Source: Nitrospiraceae bacterium (lineage in GTDB: Bacteria > Nitrospirota > Nitrospiria > Nitrospirales > UBA8639). Taken from it: DNA of 64,000 nt. The stretch covers positions 124,001 to 188,000 of the forward strand of contig JACKFE010000004.1 in NCBI GenBank assembly GCA_020632635.1. Direction: 5' to 3'. Of the stretch, positions 34,345-43,019 are shown in pieces; position 1 is the stretch's first letter; each line of letters starts with the position of its first letter. Under the pieces are notes generated by a model, which made no database searches, was not told the DNA's origin, and was given only the letters and a program-made list of their open reading frames with translations. The position numbers and the translations under genes were made by a program.

Positions 34345-34724
34345 TGTATGACCGAGACTGTCAAAGTGTCCCACAATGTGCCAAATTCCCCTACATGTAC
34401 CATTGGTGCTTGTCAATGATTGTCCGGGAAGGGAATGATCTGGCTCTTCTGAGGACGGAAATCTCTTTACCCAAATTATTCGAAAATCAAAATGAAACGA
34501 GAATGTTCCCATCAAAATGCATGGGGTATTTGTCAAAATCATACAAAATATTGTAGACTCCACAAATTCATAGAAATTTTTTTCTGCCAAGCTCTTCATT
34601 TCCCGCATTCATTTTCGTCCGTTAACCCATTTTTTTAATGTCCATGGATCACGTGGCACACGTGATGCATTCGCACAGCTATTGAAACCAAGGAAGCAGG
34701 AGGCTTTCACAAGGAGGTTGAATT
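34345..34724. other. Intergenic region upstream of the zinc-ribbon gene
   Basis: About 380 bases without a credible gene. The open frame at 34341-34556 lacks a ribosome site and any family pattern. The main feature is the palindrome at 34648-34666, described separately. Confidence 0.5.
34648..34668 (+). promoter_or_regulatory. Perfect inverted repeat overlapping a sigma-54-like element
   Basis: ATCACGTG-GCA-CACGTGAT (34648-34666) is an 8-bp perfect inverted repeat. The same DNA reads TGGCAC-N5-ATGC (34654-34668), one base short of the sigma-54 consensus TGGCAC-N5-TTGC. It lies 57 bases before the zinc-ribbon gene at 34725. It could be an operator, a sigma-54 promoter, or both. Confidence 0.4.
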
Positions 34725-34952
34725 ATGAATTGTGCAAGATGTAATGGACTCATGGTGGTGGATGACTGTTTGGATGTGAAGGGAGGGATGGGAGAGCTTT
34801 GGATCAAGGCTTATCGATGTGTCATGTGTGGCAATCTCACGGATCCTGTTATCAATCAGCATCGGGATGGACAATTACCAGCTCCAGTCCTTCCATTCCG
34901 GAAACGGCTTCGTCGGGCTCCTCGTACCCCGGTTGCTCGGTTGACGGCTTAA
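34725..34952 (+). CDS. Small zinc-ribbon protein (paralogue of the one at 54288-54470)
   Basis: 75 residues: MNCARCNGLMVVDD, then AYRCVMCGNLTDP, giving two C-x2-C pairs about 29 residues apart, a zinc-ribbon. The C-terminus is basic and Pro/Arg-rich (RKRLRRAPRTPVARL), which could contact nucleic acid. AAGGAGG precedes the ATG. A second gene with the same layout (MKCPRCEGLLVQD, then WRCLNCGETLEEG) is at 54288-54470 in the sulfur island, pointing to a small lineage family. Function unknown. Confidence 0.75.
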   Translation: MNCARCNGLMVVDDCLDVKGGMGELWIKAYRCVMCGNLTDPVINQHRDGQLPAPVLPFRKRLRRAPRTPVARLTA

Positions 34953-35362
34953 GAGGTCGTATCCGACGGTTAGGCTCCATTTATTATCCGTGGGATCTCT
35001 CTGATTCTTGCTTGAACGGAAATGAGAGATCCCCCTCTGGTGTCAAACATTGATCTTCTTGTTGGTGCTTTTGACATTTTTTAAGCGGGTTAAATAACAA
35101 AGAGATTACCTTTCTATTTTCATCCTGCAACGATTGTCTCTCCTCCGGCCATTTCCTCATGGTGTTTTCAGGGGAAAAGGCATCCATATATCGACGTTCC
35201 TAGTTTGTCTCGGAACCTTTCCCTTATCGAACAGTCTTTTATGAATCATTCTCTCTAGAGTCGATTTGAGTTTCTTCGAGGATCTTGTTTTAATCAGTTG
35301 GCGTTAGCAGGGACATCCTCACTCATTCCCTCCTTTTACCGGATTGTAGGAATATCCTGATC
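34953..35362. other. Intergenic region before the SLC13 permease
   Basis: About 410 bases. Short open frames exist on both strands, but none has protein-like sequence. I see no clear promoter, repeat or RNA structure. Confidence 0.5.
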
Positions 35363-37189
35363 GTGACTAACCAACAGCTTCTGCTTCTTGTTTTACTAGC
35401 CACAGCGCTTGTTTTTTTTATTTGGGAACGGTGGCGGTATGATTTTGTGGCATTGGCTGCTCTGGTCATTGCCGTTATGGGTGGTTTGGTTCCTTCTAAT
35501 GAGGCATTTTCAGGGTTTGGCCATCCGGCGGTCATAACAGTGGCCGCAGTATTAATCATCAGCAAAGGGCTGAGTAATGCTGGAGCGGTGGAAGCTTTGA
35601 CAGGGTATGTCAAGGTGGCCACGAGGTCACCTTCACTGCATGTGGCCGTATTGTCTACATTGGGCGGTATTATCTCTACCGTGATGAATAATGTGGGAGC
35701 CCTCGCCTTAATGATGCCGGTGGCTATCCAAACTTCTATTGAAGCGAAACGTTCCCCTGGGGTGGTATTAATGCCCTTGGCCTTTGGAAGCATCCTGGGG
35801 GGAATGGTGACACTTATTGGAACCCCTCCCAATATTATTATAGCCAATTACCGGGCAGAAGTTACCGGGCAACCCTTTGCCATGTTTGACTTCACTCCTG
35901 TGGGAGGAATCGTAGCCATTGGGGGAGTAATGTTTGTGGCGTTGGTCGGGTGGCATCTTATTCCCCGTGCTCGTCGTACAAAAAACGCACCACAAGATCT
36001 GTTTAAGATTCAAGAGTATGTGACAGAAGTAAAAGTTCCCATAGGAGCCAAAGCCATTGGGAAATCTCTGACCGAATTAGAAGCAGCCACGGAAGATTCG
36101 GATGTCCAAGTCATCGGACTAATTCGAGGAGAGCAGTCTATTCGCGGTGCGGCCTGGCGTGAACGGATTCAGGAAGGTGATGTCCTTGTCTTGGAGGCAG
36201 GGCCACAAGGGATCAATAAGTTTGTGTCCTCCCTCGGTCTGGAATTAACCGGAACCCAACTCCAGGAGGAAATCGCAGCTTTGGAAGATCAAGCGCTCAC
36301 GAAAAAAAAAGACGAGGAAATTCTCCTGGAGGCAGTCGTCCCTCCAGACAGATCGTGGCTAGTGGGTCGGTTGGCGGGAACTCTTAAGCTCCGGAGTCGC
36401 TTTGGGGTGGTTTTGCTGGGAGTTTCACGACAAGGCACACCGTATCGCGGTCGTTTAAAAGAATTTCGATTTAAAGCGGGAGATGTGCTTCTCTTGCAAG
36501 GGGATAAGGAACGAATTGTCGAAGTAATGGGATTACTAGGGTGTTTGCCTTTGGCGGAGCGGGGGATTCACTTAAATAAACCAGGTCTCGCATGGTGGGC
36601 AGGGGGGCTATTCGGGGTAAGTTTGGTCAGTTCCATGATGGGAATTGTAGAACTGCCCATTGCCCTTACCGGAGCCGCTTTAGGGATGGTGCTACTGTCA
36701 ATCGTGCCTCCCAGAGAAGTTTACCAGTCTGTGGACTGGCCAGTATTAGTGTTGTTGGGTGCCATGATCCCTATTGGCCGGGCATTAGAGAACAGTGGCC
36801 TGAACACGGTCTTGGCTGATGCACTCGTCAATCTTACAAAAGGACTTTCTCCGGTGATTCTCTTAGGAGTGATCATGGTTCTGACGATGACCCTTTCTGA
36901 TGTGATGAATAATGCAGCGACGGCGGTAGTCATGGGGCCATTAAGTGTGGCGGTCGCCAAGAATTTAGGCGTTCACTCTGACCCATTTTTAATGGCCGTG
37001 GCCATTGGGGCCTCCTGTGCGTTTCTAACGCCTATCGGGCACCAGAATAATTTATTAGTGATGGGTCCAGGCGGTTATCGTTTTGGAGATTATTGGCGAA
37101 TGGGATTACCATTGGAATTGTTCATTGTGGCTGTCGCGATTCCCCTACTGTCTGTTTTCTGGCCTTTGGTTCCGCACACCTGGCCCTAG
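35363..37189 (+). CDS. SLC13-family (DASS) permease with TrkA-C domains
   Basis: 608-residue inner-membrane transporter. About five N-terminal helices (residues 1-195) and about six C-terminal ones (410-608) flank a soluble insert holding two TrkA-C (RCK_C) units (about 215-300 and 325-400: GAKAIGKSLTELEAATEDSDVQVIGLIRG; LAGTLKLRSRFGVVLLGVSRQG). The transport motifs include STVMNNVGALALMMPVAIQ and TLIGTPPNIIIANYR in the first half, and LSDVMNNAATAVVMGPLSV and FLTPIGHQNNLLVMGPGGY in the second, the classic inverted SNT/TPPN signatures. Likely substrate is sulfate or a dicarboxylate; the sulfur genes nearby favour sulfate, but this is inference. GTG start. Confidence 0.9.
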   Translation: MTNQQLLLLVLLATALVFFIWERWRYDFVALAALVIAVMGGLVPSNEAFSGFGHPAVITVAAVLIISKGLSNAGAVEALTGYVKVATRSPSLHVAVLSTLGGIISTVMNNVGALALMMPVAIQTSIEAKRSPGVVLMPLAFGSILGGMVTLIGTPPNIIIANYRAEVTGQPFAMFDFTPVGGIVAIGGVMFVALVGWHLIPRARRTKNAPQDLFKIQEYVTEVKVPIGAKAIGKSLTELEAATEDSDVQVIGLIRGEQSIRGAAWRERIQEGDVLVLEAGPQGINKFVSSLGLELTGTQLQEEIAALEDQALTKKKDEEILLEAVVPPDRSWLVGRLAGTLKLRSRFGVVLLGVSRQGTPYRGRLKEFRFKAGDVLLLQGDKERIVEVMGLLGCLPLAERGIHLNKPGLAWWAGGLFGVSLVSSMMGIVELPIALTGAALGMVLLSIVPPREVYQSVDWPVLVLLGAMIPIGRALENSGLNTVLADALVNLTKGLSPVILLGVIMVLTMTLSDVMNNAATAVVMGPLSVAVAKNLGVHSDPFLMAVAIGASCAFLTPIGHQNNLLVMGPGGYRFGDYWRMGLPLELFIVAVAIPLLSVFWPLVPHTWP

Positions 37190-37274
37190 AGTACAGTGAT
37201 CGGCGATTGATGTGAGATTCAAAGTCTTCTCCTCATCCAGCGCGTCCAGGATTTTTTTTCGACGGGTGGTCTAT

Positions 37275-38273
37275 ATGCCAACCGATTTGGATCCTGTACG
37301 AACTCTCCTCATCCGCACGGGAATCGTTGTGCTGTTGTTTGTCCTGTTAATTGGGATTTTATGGCTGGATCGGGACGGTCTTAAAGATCAGATTGACGGG
37401 GAGATTTCGTTTTCAGATGTGATTTATTTCACCATGGTTACCGTGACCACGGTTGGGTATGGGGACATTGTCCCCGTTTCCAGTAGAGCACGAATCATTG
37501 ATGCGTTGGTAGTAACCCCAGTCAGAATTTTTATTTTTATCATCTTTTTAGGAACCGCCTACCAATTAGCCTTTCGGCAATTTACGGAGATTTTTCGCAT
37601 GGCAAAACTTCAAGCAAACCTGAAACACCATGTGGTGGTTTGTGGTTTCGGACACACAGGGTATTCCTCTGTAAAGGAATTATTGGCCAAGGGAACCCAT
37701 CCCGACCACATTTTAGTCGTGGATCCTAGAGAAGATCGGGTGCGAGCCGCAGGTGAACTTGGCGTGGTGGCCCTGAAGGGGGATGGATCTCAAGAAACGT
37801 TGTTGAGGCACGGAGCCTTTTTGAATAATGCGAAAGCCGTCATTATTGCCTCTGGGCGAGATGATACGAATGCTTTGATTCTCTTGACTGTCCGGCATTT
37901 AAACTCCCAATGCCGGGTGATCGTGAGTGCCAAAGAAGAAGAAAATGTGAAACTGTTTCGACAGGGAGGGGCAAATACCATTATTTCTCCCTCGACCTAT
38001 GGCGGATATATGCTGGCCGCTGCGGTTGATCAACAATACCTGGCAGATTATTTGGAAGATTTTTTAACAGTAGGTGGTCATGTCAATATTGTTGAGCAAA
38101 CTATCGGAGATAAGGAGAGTGGAAAAACGGCAAAAGATTTTCACCCGGATGTGCTGCTTCGGGTATATCGGCAGGGAACGATTCTCTCTCCCTGGGAGTT
38201 TCAAAATGGGCAGCGGCTCGAGGAGGGGGATGTGGTACTCCTGTTTCGTCCTGTCCCAGAAGGCAAATCGTGA
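37275..38273 (+). CDS. Potassium channel with RCK (TrkA) domains
   Basis: 332 residues from ATG 37275; a GTG at 37212 would add 21 residues that look non-coding. One membrane helix (RTGIVVLLFVLLIGILWL), a pore loop with the K+ selectivity filter TTVGYGDIVPVS, and a second helix (IFIFIIFLGTAYQLAF) form a 2TM channel. Then RCK_N (HVVVCGFGHTGYSSVKELLA, Rossmann GFGHTG, about residues 121-240) and RCK_C (about 260-330). The layout is that of MthK/KchA-like ligand-gated channels. Its RCK_N ligand could be NAD(H), a nucleotide or calcium; unknown. It follows the SLC13 permease by 85 bases. Confidence 0.92.
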   Translation: MPTDLDPVRTLLIRTGIVVLLFVLLIGILWLDRDGLKDQIDGEISFSDVIYFTMVTVTTVGYGDIVPVSSRARIIDALVVTPVRIFIFIIFLGTAYQLAFRQFTEIFRMAKLQANLKHHVVVCGFGHTGYSSVKELLAKGTHPDHILVVDPREDRVRAAGELGVVALKGDGSQETLLRHGAFLNNAKAVIIASGRDDTNALILLTVRHLNSQCRVIVSAKEEENVKLFRQGGANTIISPSTYGGYMLAAAVDQQYLADYLEDFLTVGGHVNIVEQTIGDKESGKTAKDFHPDVLLRVYRQGTILSPWEFQNGQRLEEGDVVLLFRPVPEGKS

Positions 38274-38298
38274 GTGCTCTATCCAAGAAAGTTGAGGC

Positions 38299-39102
38299 CT
38301 AAAACCATAGAGTCCCTCCATTATCCAGCACCAGCCCGAGTCCTACTATTCCTATGACCACGGCCACAATTTTTCGTAAATGAGTGGTAGATATTTGTCG
38401 AGTCAGCTGGGAGCCAATCCAAAGACCGACAAAACTTCCTACTAATAGAAGACTGGTTAAGAGGAGATCTAAGTGGGCCATCTTTAAATGGCCGAGCACA
38501 CCCCCTAACGAAATAAGTGAGATGATCAGAAATGAGGTGCCTATGGCCAATCGAATCGGAAAGGCCATCAGCATCATTAATGCCGGCACGATCAGAAATC
38601 CGCCGCCAACTCCAAAAAATCCAGTAAGAAGTCCCACCCCCAAACCGATAACCAATGCTTTCGACGCGCACCGTCTGGAAAAGTTTTGAGAACAGCCTGT
38701 TTCAATGGAGGACGTGTCAGAATGGGGTTGCTGCCAAAAGTTCAACAGACTAATAATGACCAGGAGGTTGCCAAAGAGGAGCAGCACTAGAGATTCTGAA
38801 ATCAGTTGATGTCCTTGGGCCCCGAACCATGCTCCTATCATCCCAGTGACGCTGAACAAAATAGCCGCGGTGAAATGGACATTTTGATGTTGACTTTCCC
38901 GCCAAGCTCCAAACAATGCGGAATAGCCCACCACGATGAGGGAAAGGGCAGTAGCCTTTTGTACCGGGAGTCCAACGACATATACCAATAAGGGAATGGC
39001 AATGAGGGAACCTCCTCCTCCGGTCGCTCCGAGGAGGAGGCCCACCAGTCCCCCAGATAGAAGGGATAAAAAGAAATGCCAGTAGGTCAGAGCTTCAGGC
39101 AA
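38299..39102 (-). CDS. TauE/SafE-family sulfite exporter-like membrane protein
   Basis: 267 residues with about eight helices in two homologous halves. The signature GLLLGATGGGGSLIAIPLLVYVVGLPVQKATALSLIVVG (about residues 20-58) and its repeat GLLTGFFGVGGGFLIVPALMMLMAFPIRLAIGTSFLIIS (about 157-195) are both clear. The family moves sulfite, sulfonates or other organosulfur anions across the inner membrane. It is downstream of the sulfite dehydrogenase genes and on the same strand (about 530 bases apart, with a lipoprotein between), which favours export of sulfite to the periplasm, where SorAB would oxidise it. Confidence 0.9.
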   Translation of the reverse strand: MPEALTYWHFFLSLLSGGLVGLLLGATGGGGSLIAIPLLVYVVGLPVQKATALSLIVVGYSALFGAWRESQHQNVHFTAAILFSVTGMIGAWFGAQGHQLISESLVLLLFGNLLVIISLLNFWQQPHSDTSSIETGCSQNFSRRCASKALVIGLGVGLLTGFFGVGGGFLIVPALMMLMAFPIRLAIGTSFLIISLISLGGVLGHLKMAHLDLLLTSLLLVGSFVGLWIGSQLTRQISTTHLRKIVAVVIGIVGLGLVLDNGGTLWF

Positions 39103-39288
39103 GAGATTAGAATGTCGTGAGAGGGTAATGGGGAAAATTCAATAGTGTTTACCCTAGTATAGAATAAGAAGCCCGCAAAGAAAAATGAACAAAATTTTGG
39201 GAAGAGTTTGAGGTGGGAAGCAGAAAAAGGGTGGGGGTCCCTTTTCCCGTGGGTTCCTTGTCGTGGGGATGTCATCAGGCGGAGAACA

Positions 39289-39534
39289 TTATTGTAGCAG
39301 AGAATCCCGCTCAATTTGGTTGATACGAATATCCCGTTCTTTCTGATCAATTTTCCCATCTTTGAAATCTTTTTCGACTTGGTCTTTTTGATTTTTTAGA
39401 TGGAGTTCGTATCCTCCAGCACCGGCAGCGGCCCCTCCCAAAGCTCCCAATGCCAAACTGCCTCCGCTGGATGAGCAGGCGGTTAAACTAAGAAAGGCCA
39501 ATGCGGTGAGCATGCCTACGAATGGGTTCATCAT
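39289..39534 (-). CDS. Small glycine-zipper lipoprotein
   Basis: 81 residues from ATG 39534, preceded by AGGAGG at a good distance (a second ATG follows directly). The lipobox is ALAFLSLTAC (Cys about residue 19). A Gly/Ala-rich segment (GSLALGALGGAAAGAGGYELHL) then forms a glycine zipper, and the tail is a charged helix (QVEKDFKDGKIDQKERDIRINQIERDSL). This pattern is common in outer-membrane-associated structural lipoproteins. Specific role unknown. Confidence 0.8.
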   Translation of the reverse strand: MMNPFVGMLTALAFLSLTACSSSGGSLALGALGGAAAGAGGYELHLKNQKDQVEKDFKDGKIDQKERDIRINQIERDSLLQ

Positions 39535-39636
39535 GAAACCTCCTGATAAAAATGAATAAGGATGAGCAATCATGTCACTGTTATATTGTATGAAGAGATA
39601 CGATTCCGAGACAAGCAAGCAAAGTGGCTGAGGTAT

Positions 39637-39996
39637 TTAAGGTGAGGCAGGAGGCGGGATGGGTGATGTAGAGTTTTGTTGAAAAAGATACGTGGCCAAG
39701 GATCCAATTTGATCATCCGGGATGGGGCACCCCATAGCTCGTTTCATTTTATTCACAATTTCAATCCAAGTTTTTTTGGAATGAGGAGGCTGGGTATACA
39801 TATATTCTGCCGAATGGCAGATTATGCAGTATACATTGGCGAGTTCCTGGCCTGGTCCAGGTTGATAGAAAAAAGGGTCTGTAGGAAAGGCATAGGTTCT
39901 GACCGTTTGGGATACCTCATTTCCCCAGGCGCTAGCCCCAAGAGCTAACCATACGTTGCTTATAATAAGGAAGGAATAAATCAGTCTTGGCGTCAT
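39637..39996 (-). CDS. sorB: Sulfite dehydrogenase cytochrome c subunit (SorB-like)
   Basis: 119 residues. A signal peptide (residues 1-25, IYSFLIISNVWLALGASAWG) is followed by one heme c site, YCIICHSAEYMYTQPP (about residues 56-71), and a distal methionine candidate in MGCPIPDDQIGSLATYLFQQ. It starts 7 bases after the molybdenum subunit gene, so the two are co-transcribed as in SorAB. It should accept electrons from the molybdenum subunit and pass them to a periplasmic cytochrome. Symbol by gene order and fold; the protein is short for the family. Confidence 0.8.
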   Translation of the reverse strand: MTPRLIYSFLIISNVWLALGASAWGNEVSQTVRTYAFPTDPFFYQPGPGQELANVYCIICHSAEYMYTQPPHSKKTWIEIVNKMKRAMGCPIPDDQIGSLATYLFQQNSTSPIPPPASP

Positions 39997-40003
39997 AGTC
40001 TGG

Positions 40004-41254
40004 TTATCCTCTTGTGGTCACATGTACTGTTTCAACGGCATTTCGCAAATATCCGTTGGGATTCCATTGGGGGTGAAGCTGCTGGGATTCCCCAATTCGG
40101 TTGATGGCGAGAGATTGAAATCGATACGATCGGCCAGGTTGCAACACCACCTGGATTTCCCAGGGCCGAAAGCTGAAGTCTCCGTGATCGTGCCCCAACT
40201 GAGTGGCCTCCCAATGCAGTCCCCCATCGGCTGAGAACAGAACCTGATCGATTCCATATCCCTGGTCGAACGCAATGCCTTTGATCAATTGCCGAGGAGA
40301 GGCAGCCAATGTCGCCCCGTCCTCAATATTCGTAATAAACGAACGGACCGTCATTCTAGTTAAGGGAAGGGTTTGAGTGGGTTTTTGTCCAGGCTCGAGA
40401 CAACCACAAGCGTTCGCTGGAATTCGATAGGCCGTATCCATCCAGAAATTGTGGTCTTCTTCGTTGAGCACTTCGATATCATTGAGCATCTTGACCCAGT
40501 AAGTGGCATACCATCCCGGGACAATCAAGCGAAGAGGAAAACCGTTTAAATAGGGTAGTGGCTCCCCATTCATGGCATAGGCGACTAAGATCTGGGAGGC
40601 TCCTACCTCATGAAGGGGGATCGACTTCAGAAAATCGGGAGTGGTATCGGCAATGGGCCGATCCAATCCATCGAATCGAACATACTTGGCGTCAGGGGCG
40701 ATACCGGCCTTTTCTAGGAGATCATGTAGCCGTACTCCTGTCCATTTGGCATTGCCCATCGCTCCATGGCCCCATTGTCCTCCAGGCACGCGGGGTTGAA
40801 AAAATCCACGACTATTCCCGCCACATTGGCAAACCGCAGCAATCTCAACGGATTCAAATTGTTGCTTCAAATCCAGAAGGCTCAGAGAGAGTGTCTCATT
40901 AACCCGGCCACGGATCGTGAGCTTGAACTGCCGAGTGTCGATGGTTTGAGGAATATTAGCCAGATGCCATCGGACAAAGAAGGCATCGTTGGGGGTAAAG
41001 ATAGATTCATCGAATATGGAAAAAGGTGTTTCCAATTGTGGCGGTCGGGTGGTCATAACCATGAGCGGGCGTTTTTCAGGAAAGGCAATCAGTGGGCGCT
41101 CCCCCCGCTCGAATGGAAGTGTAAGCGCTGGCGTGGCATCGGCAAGCATCGGCCAATTCCCCAGTGCCGTGAGTCCTCCCACGGTAAGACTGGTTTGAAG
41201 AAAACGGCGACGGGTTAGTCCGTCAGGGGGCGGAGGGTTCATATTGTTTGTCAT
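40004..41254 (-). CDS. sorA: Molybdopterin sulfite dehydrogenase catalytic subunit (SorA-like)
   Basis: Oxidises sulfite to sulfate in the periplasm. 416 residues from ATG 41254. A twin-arginine leader, TRRRFLQTSLTVGGLTALG, directs the folded molybdoprotein through Tat. The sulfite oxidase fold is shown by FFVRWHLANIPQTID, the molybdenum-ligand cysteine in IAAVCQCGGNSRGFFQPRVPGGQW, GAMGNAKWTGVRLHDLLEKAG, LPYLNGFPLRLIVPGWYATYWVKMLNDIEV, and a C-terminal dimerisation domain with FSADGGLHWEATQLG. An ATG at 41242 or a GTG at 41296 are alternative starts. Partner of the downstream SorB-like cytochrome; the TauE-like exporter and rhodaneses place it in sulfur oxidation. Confidence 0.9.
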   Translation of the reverse strand: MTNNMNPPPPDGLTRRRFLQTSLTVGGLTALGNWPMLADATPALTLPFERGERPLIAFPEKRPLMVMTTRPPQLETPFSIFDESIFTPNDAFFVRWHLANIPQTIDTRQFKLTIRGRVNETLSLSLLDLKQQFESVEIAAVCQCGGNSRGFFQPRVPGGQWGHGAMGNAKWTGVRLHDLLEKAGIAPDAKYVRFDGLDRPIADTTPDFLKSIPLHEVGASQILVAYAMNGEPLPYLNGFPLRLIVPGWYATYWVKMLNDIEVLNEEDHNFWMDTAYRIPANACGCLEPGQKPTQTLPLTRMTVRSFITNIEDGATLAASPRQLIKGIAFDQGYGIDQVLFSADGGLHWEATQLGHDHGDFSFRPWEIQVVLQPGRSYRFQSLAINRIGESQQLHPQWNPNGYLRNAVETVHVTTRG

Positions 41255-41356
41255 AAGGATATTGTTTGTAGATTGCAGTAATGATTCCTTGTTCACAAAA
41301 TTCTGGGATTAGATAAAGTCCTTGGTTGTTTTGGCCTATATTACGAGCTTCCCAAT

Positions 41357-42931
41357 TCAATGGTGCTGGGATATGGGAAGCTGGATATAGAATGTGGTCC
41401 CCTTCCCTTCCTGGCTTTCAACTCGAATATGACCGTGGTGAAGATCAATAGCGTCCTTGACGATTTTTGTGCCGAGACCCGTTCCTGTTTTCTTAGTGCT
41501 GATCACATGGGGAGTAAAGAGCCGCTTACGGACTTCAGGGGGCATCCCCCTCCCCGTGTCTGCAACAGCTAATTCGATCCTGTCAGGTTGGGTCTCCATC
41601 CATCCACGAATCGTCACGGAACCACCTCGTGGAATTTCAGGGATCGCATTATTCACCAAATTGTAGAGGGCATTAAAGATCCGCCGCTCGTCCACTTCGA
41701 TGAAAGGCAAGGTGTCCAGTCCGTCAATATGTAAGGTAATGCCTTTTTCCCCCGCATACATCCGAAGGGTGTCGTAGACTCCCTCGACGATGGTTCCCAG
41801 TTGGCAGGAGGAAAAATGTGGAGGGCTGGTGACTCCTTTCACGGCATCGGCAATTTCCCGCACTCGATCTTGAATCCTTTTGGCATTGACCTCAATCATT
41901 CGCAGGAGGTCGAGGCTATTGGCGTAACTGACTTCCGCTCCCTTCGCATGAATTTGGATGAGTTGCGGAAACTGTTCATTCAATTCATCTTTGAGAAGAT
42001 CCGTTCCGGATAAGACCGGCATCAACATATTTTTCATATCGTGTCCGATGTCTCCGAGAACTCTTGTGACTTCCGCAAGTTTAGCCTCTTCCAATAATTG
42101 CGCGGCTAGGCGTTTTTTCTCAGTGATATCTTGAAACGTTACGACCGCGCCGGCCAACACGCCTTCTTCATTCCAAATCGGTGTGCTGGTGTATTGGGCA
42201 GGGAAGCTCGTTCCGTCTTTCCTCCAGAACACTTCATCGTCCCCCTGATGGATCTCTCCATCCTTGTAGGCACGATAGATTGGGCAGTCCTCGGCGGGAT
42301 AGGTTGACCCATCGGCTTTGGTGTGATGCCATGTCAGATGGCTGGGCCGACCTAATAATTCTTCCGGCTCATATCCTAGCAGTCGGTTGGCTGCAGGGTT
42401 CACGAATGTATGATTTCCCTCTAAATCGAGTCCAAAGATTCCCTCTCCTGCCGCTTGGAGAATCATATCGGTGTGTCTGCGGAATTGTTGGATGGTATGC
42501 TCGCATTGCCGACGGTAGGTAATGTCTTGAAATACGACAACAGCTCCTAGCAGGCGGCCTTCTTCGTCCCGAATAGGCGTACTGGTATATTCGGCAGGAA
42601 AACTGGAGCCATCCTTTCTCCAGAACACTTCGGTGTCTCCATTATGCACCTGCCCGTCTTTATACGCTCCGTAAATGGGACAGTGTTCTTTGGGATAGGG
42701 ACTCCCGTCCGGTTTGGTATGGTGCCAAAGGGAGTGACTTGGCTGTCCAATCAATTCCTGAGGCTTGTAGCCGAGCATTTTTCCTGCGGCTGGGTTTACG
42801 AAAGTATGTCGTCCCTCCAAGTCCAACCCAAAGATGCCTTCTCCGGCGGCTTCCAAAATGAGCGCATTCTGACGTTCTAGAATCCTGATGGTTTCCTTGG
42901 CATGAGGTATTGATTCAAAAAGATGCGCCAT
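41357..42931 (-). CDS. Double-PAS sensor histidine kinase
   Basis: 524 residues from ATG 42931 (MAHLFESIPHAK), preceded by GAGGAG 9 bases away; the frame stays open upstream into the cytochrome gene but is not coding there. Two near-duplicate PAS domains (about residues 24-150 and 155-275) share AAGEGIFGLDLEG, HTFVNPAA, GYEPEEL and CPIYRAYKDG. The HisKA helix carries DIGHDMKNMLMPV with the phosphoacceptor histidine. The N-box is LYNLVNNAIPEI, G1 VADTGRGMP, G2 TKKTGTGLGTKIV. No membrane helix. It lies downstream of a cytochrome and the receiver-only response regulator, its likely partner. Confidence 0.92.
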   Translation of the reverse strand: MAHLFESIPHAKETIRILERQNALILEAAGEGIFGLDLEGRHTFVNPAAGKMLGYKPQELIGQPSHSLWHHTKPDGSPYPKEHCPIYGAYKDGQVHNGDTEVFWRKDGSSFPAEYTSTPIRDEEGRLLGAVVVFQDITYRRQCEHTIQQFRRHTDMILQAAGEGIFGLDLEGNHTFVNPAANRLLGYEPEELLGRPSHLTWHHTKADGSTYPAEDCPIYRAYKDGEIHQGDDEVFWRKDGTSFPAQYTSTPIWNEEGVLAGAVVTFQDITEKKRLAAQLLEEAKLAEVTRVLGDIGHDMKNMLMPVLSGTDLLKDELNEQFPQLIQIHAKGAEVSYANSLDLLRMIEVNAKRIQDRVREIADAVKGVTSPPHFSSCQLGTIVEGVYDTLRMYAGEKGITLHIDGLDTLPFIEVDERRIFNALYNLVNNAIPEIPRGGSVTIRGWMETQPDRIELAVADTGRGMPPEVRKRLFTPHVISTKKTGTGLGTKIVKDAIDLHHGHIRVESQEGKGTTFYIQLPISQHH

Positions 42932-43019
42932 GAGGTTGAGCTCCTCTTCCGGGGCTTGAGCCAAGGCCCAAGTCCCGGTTTGGATGATCACGGATAAGAA
43001 TTTCCCGTTCTTATCATGA

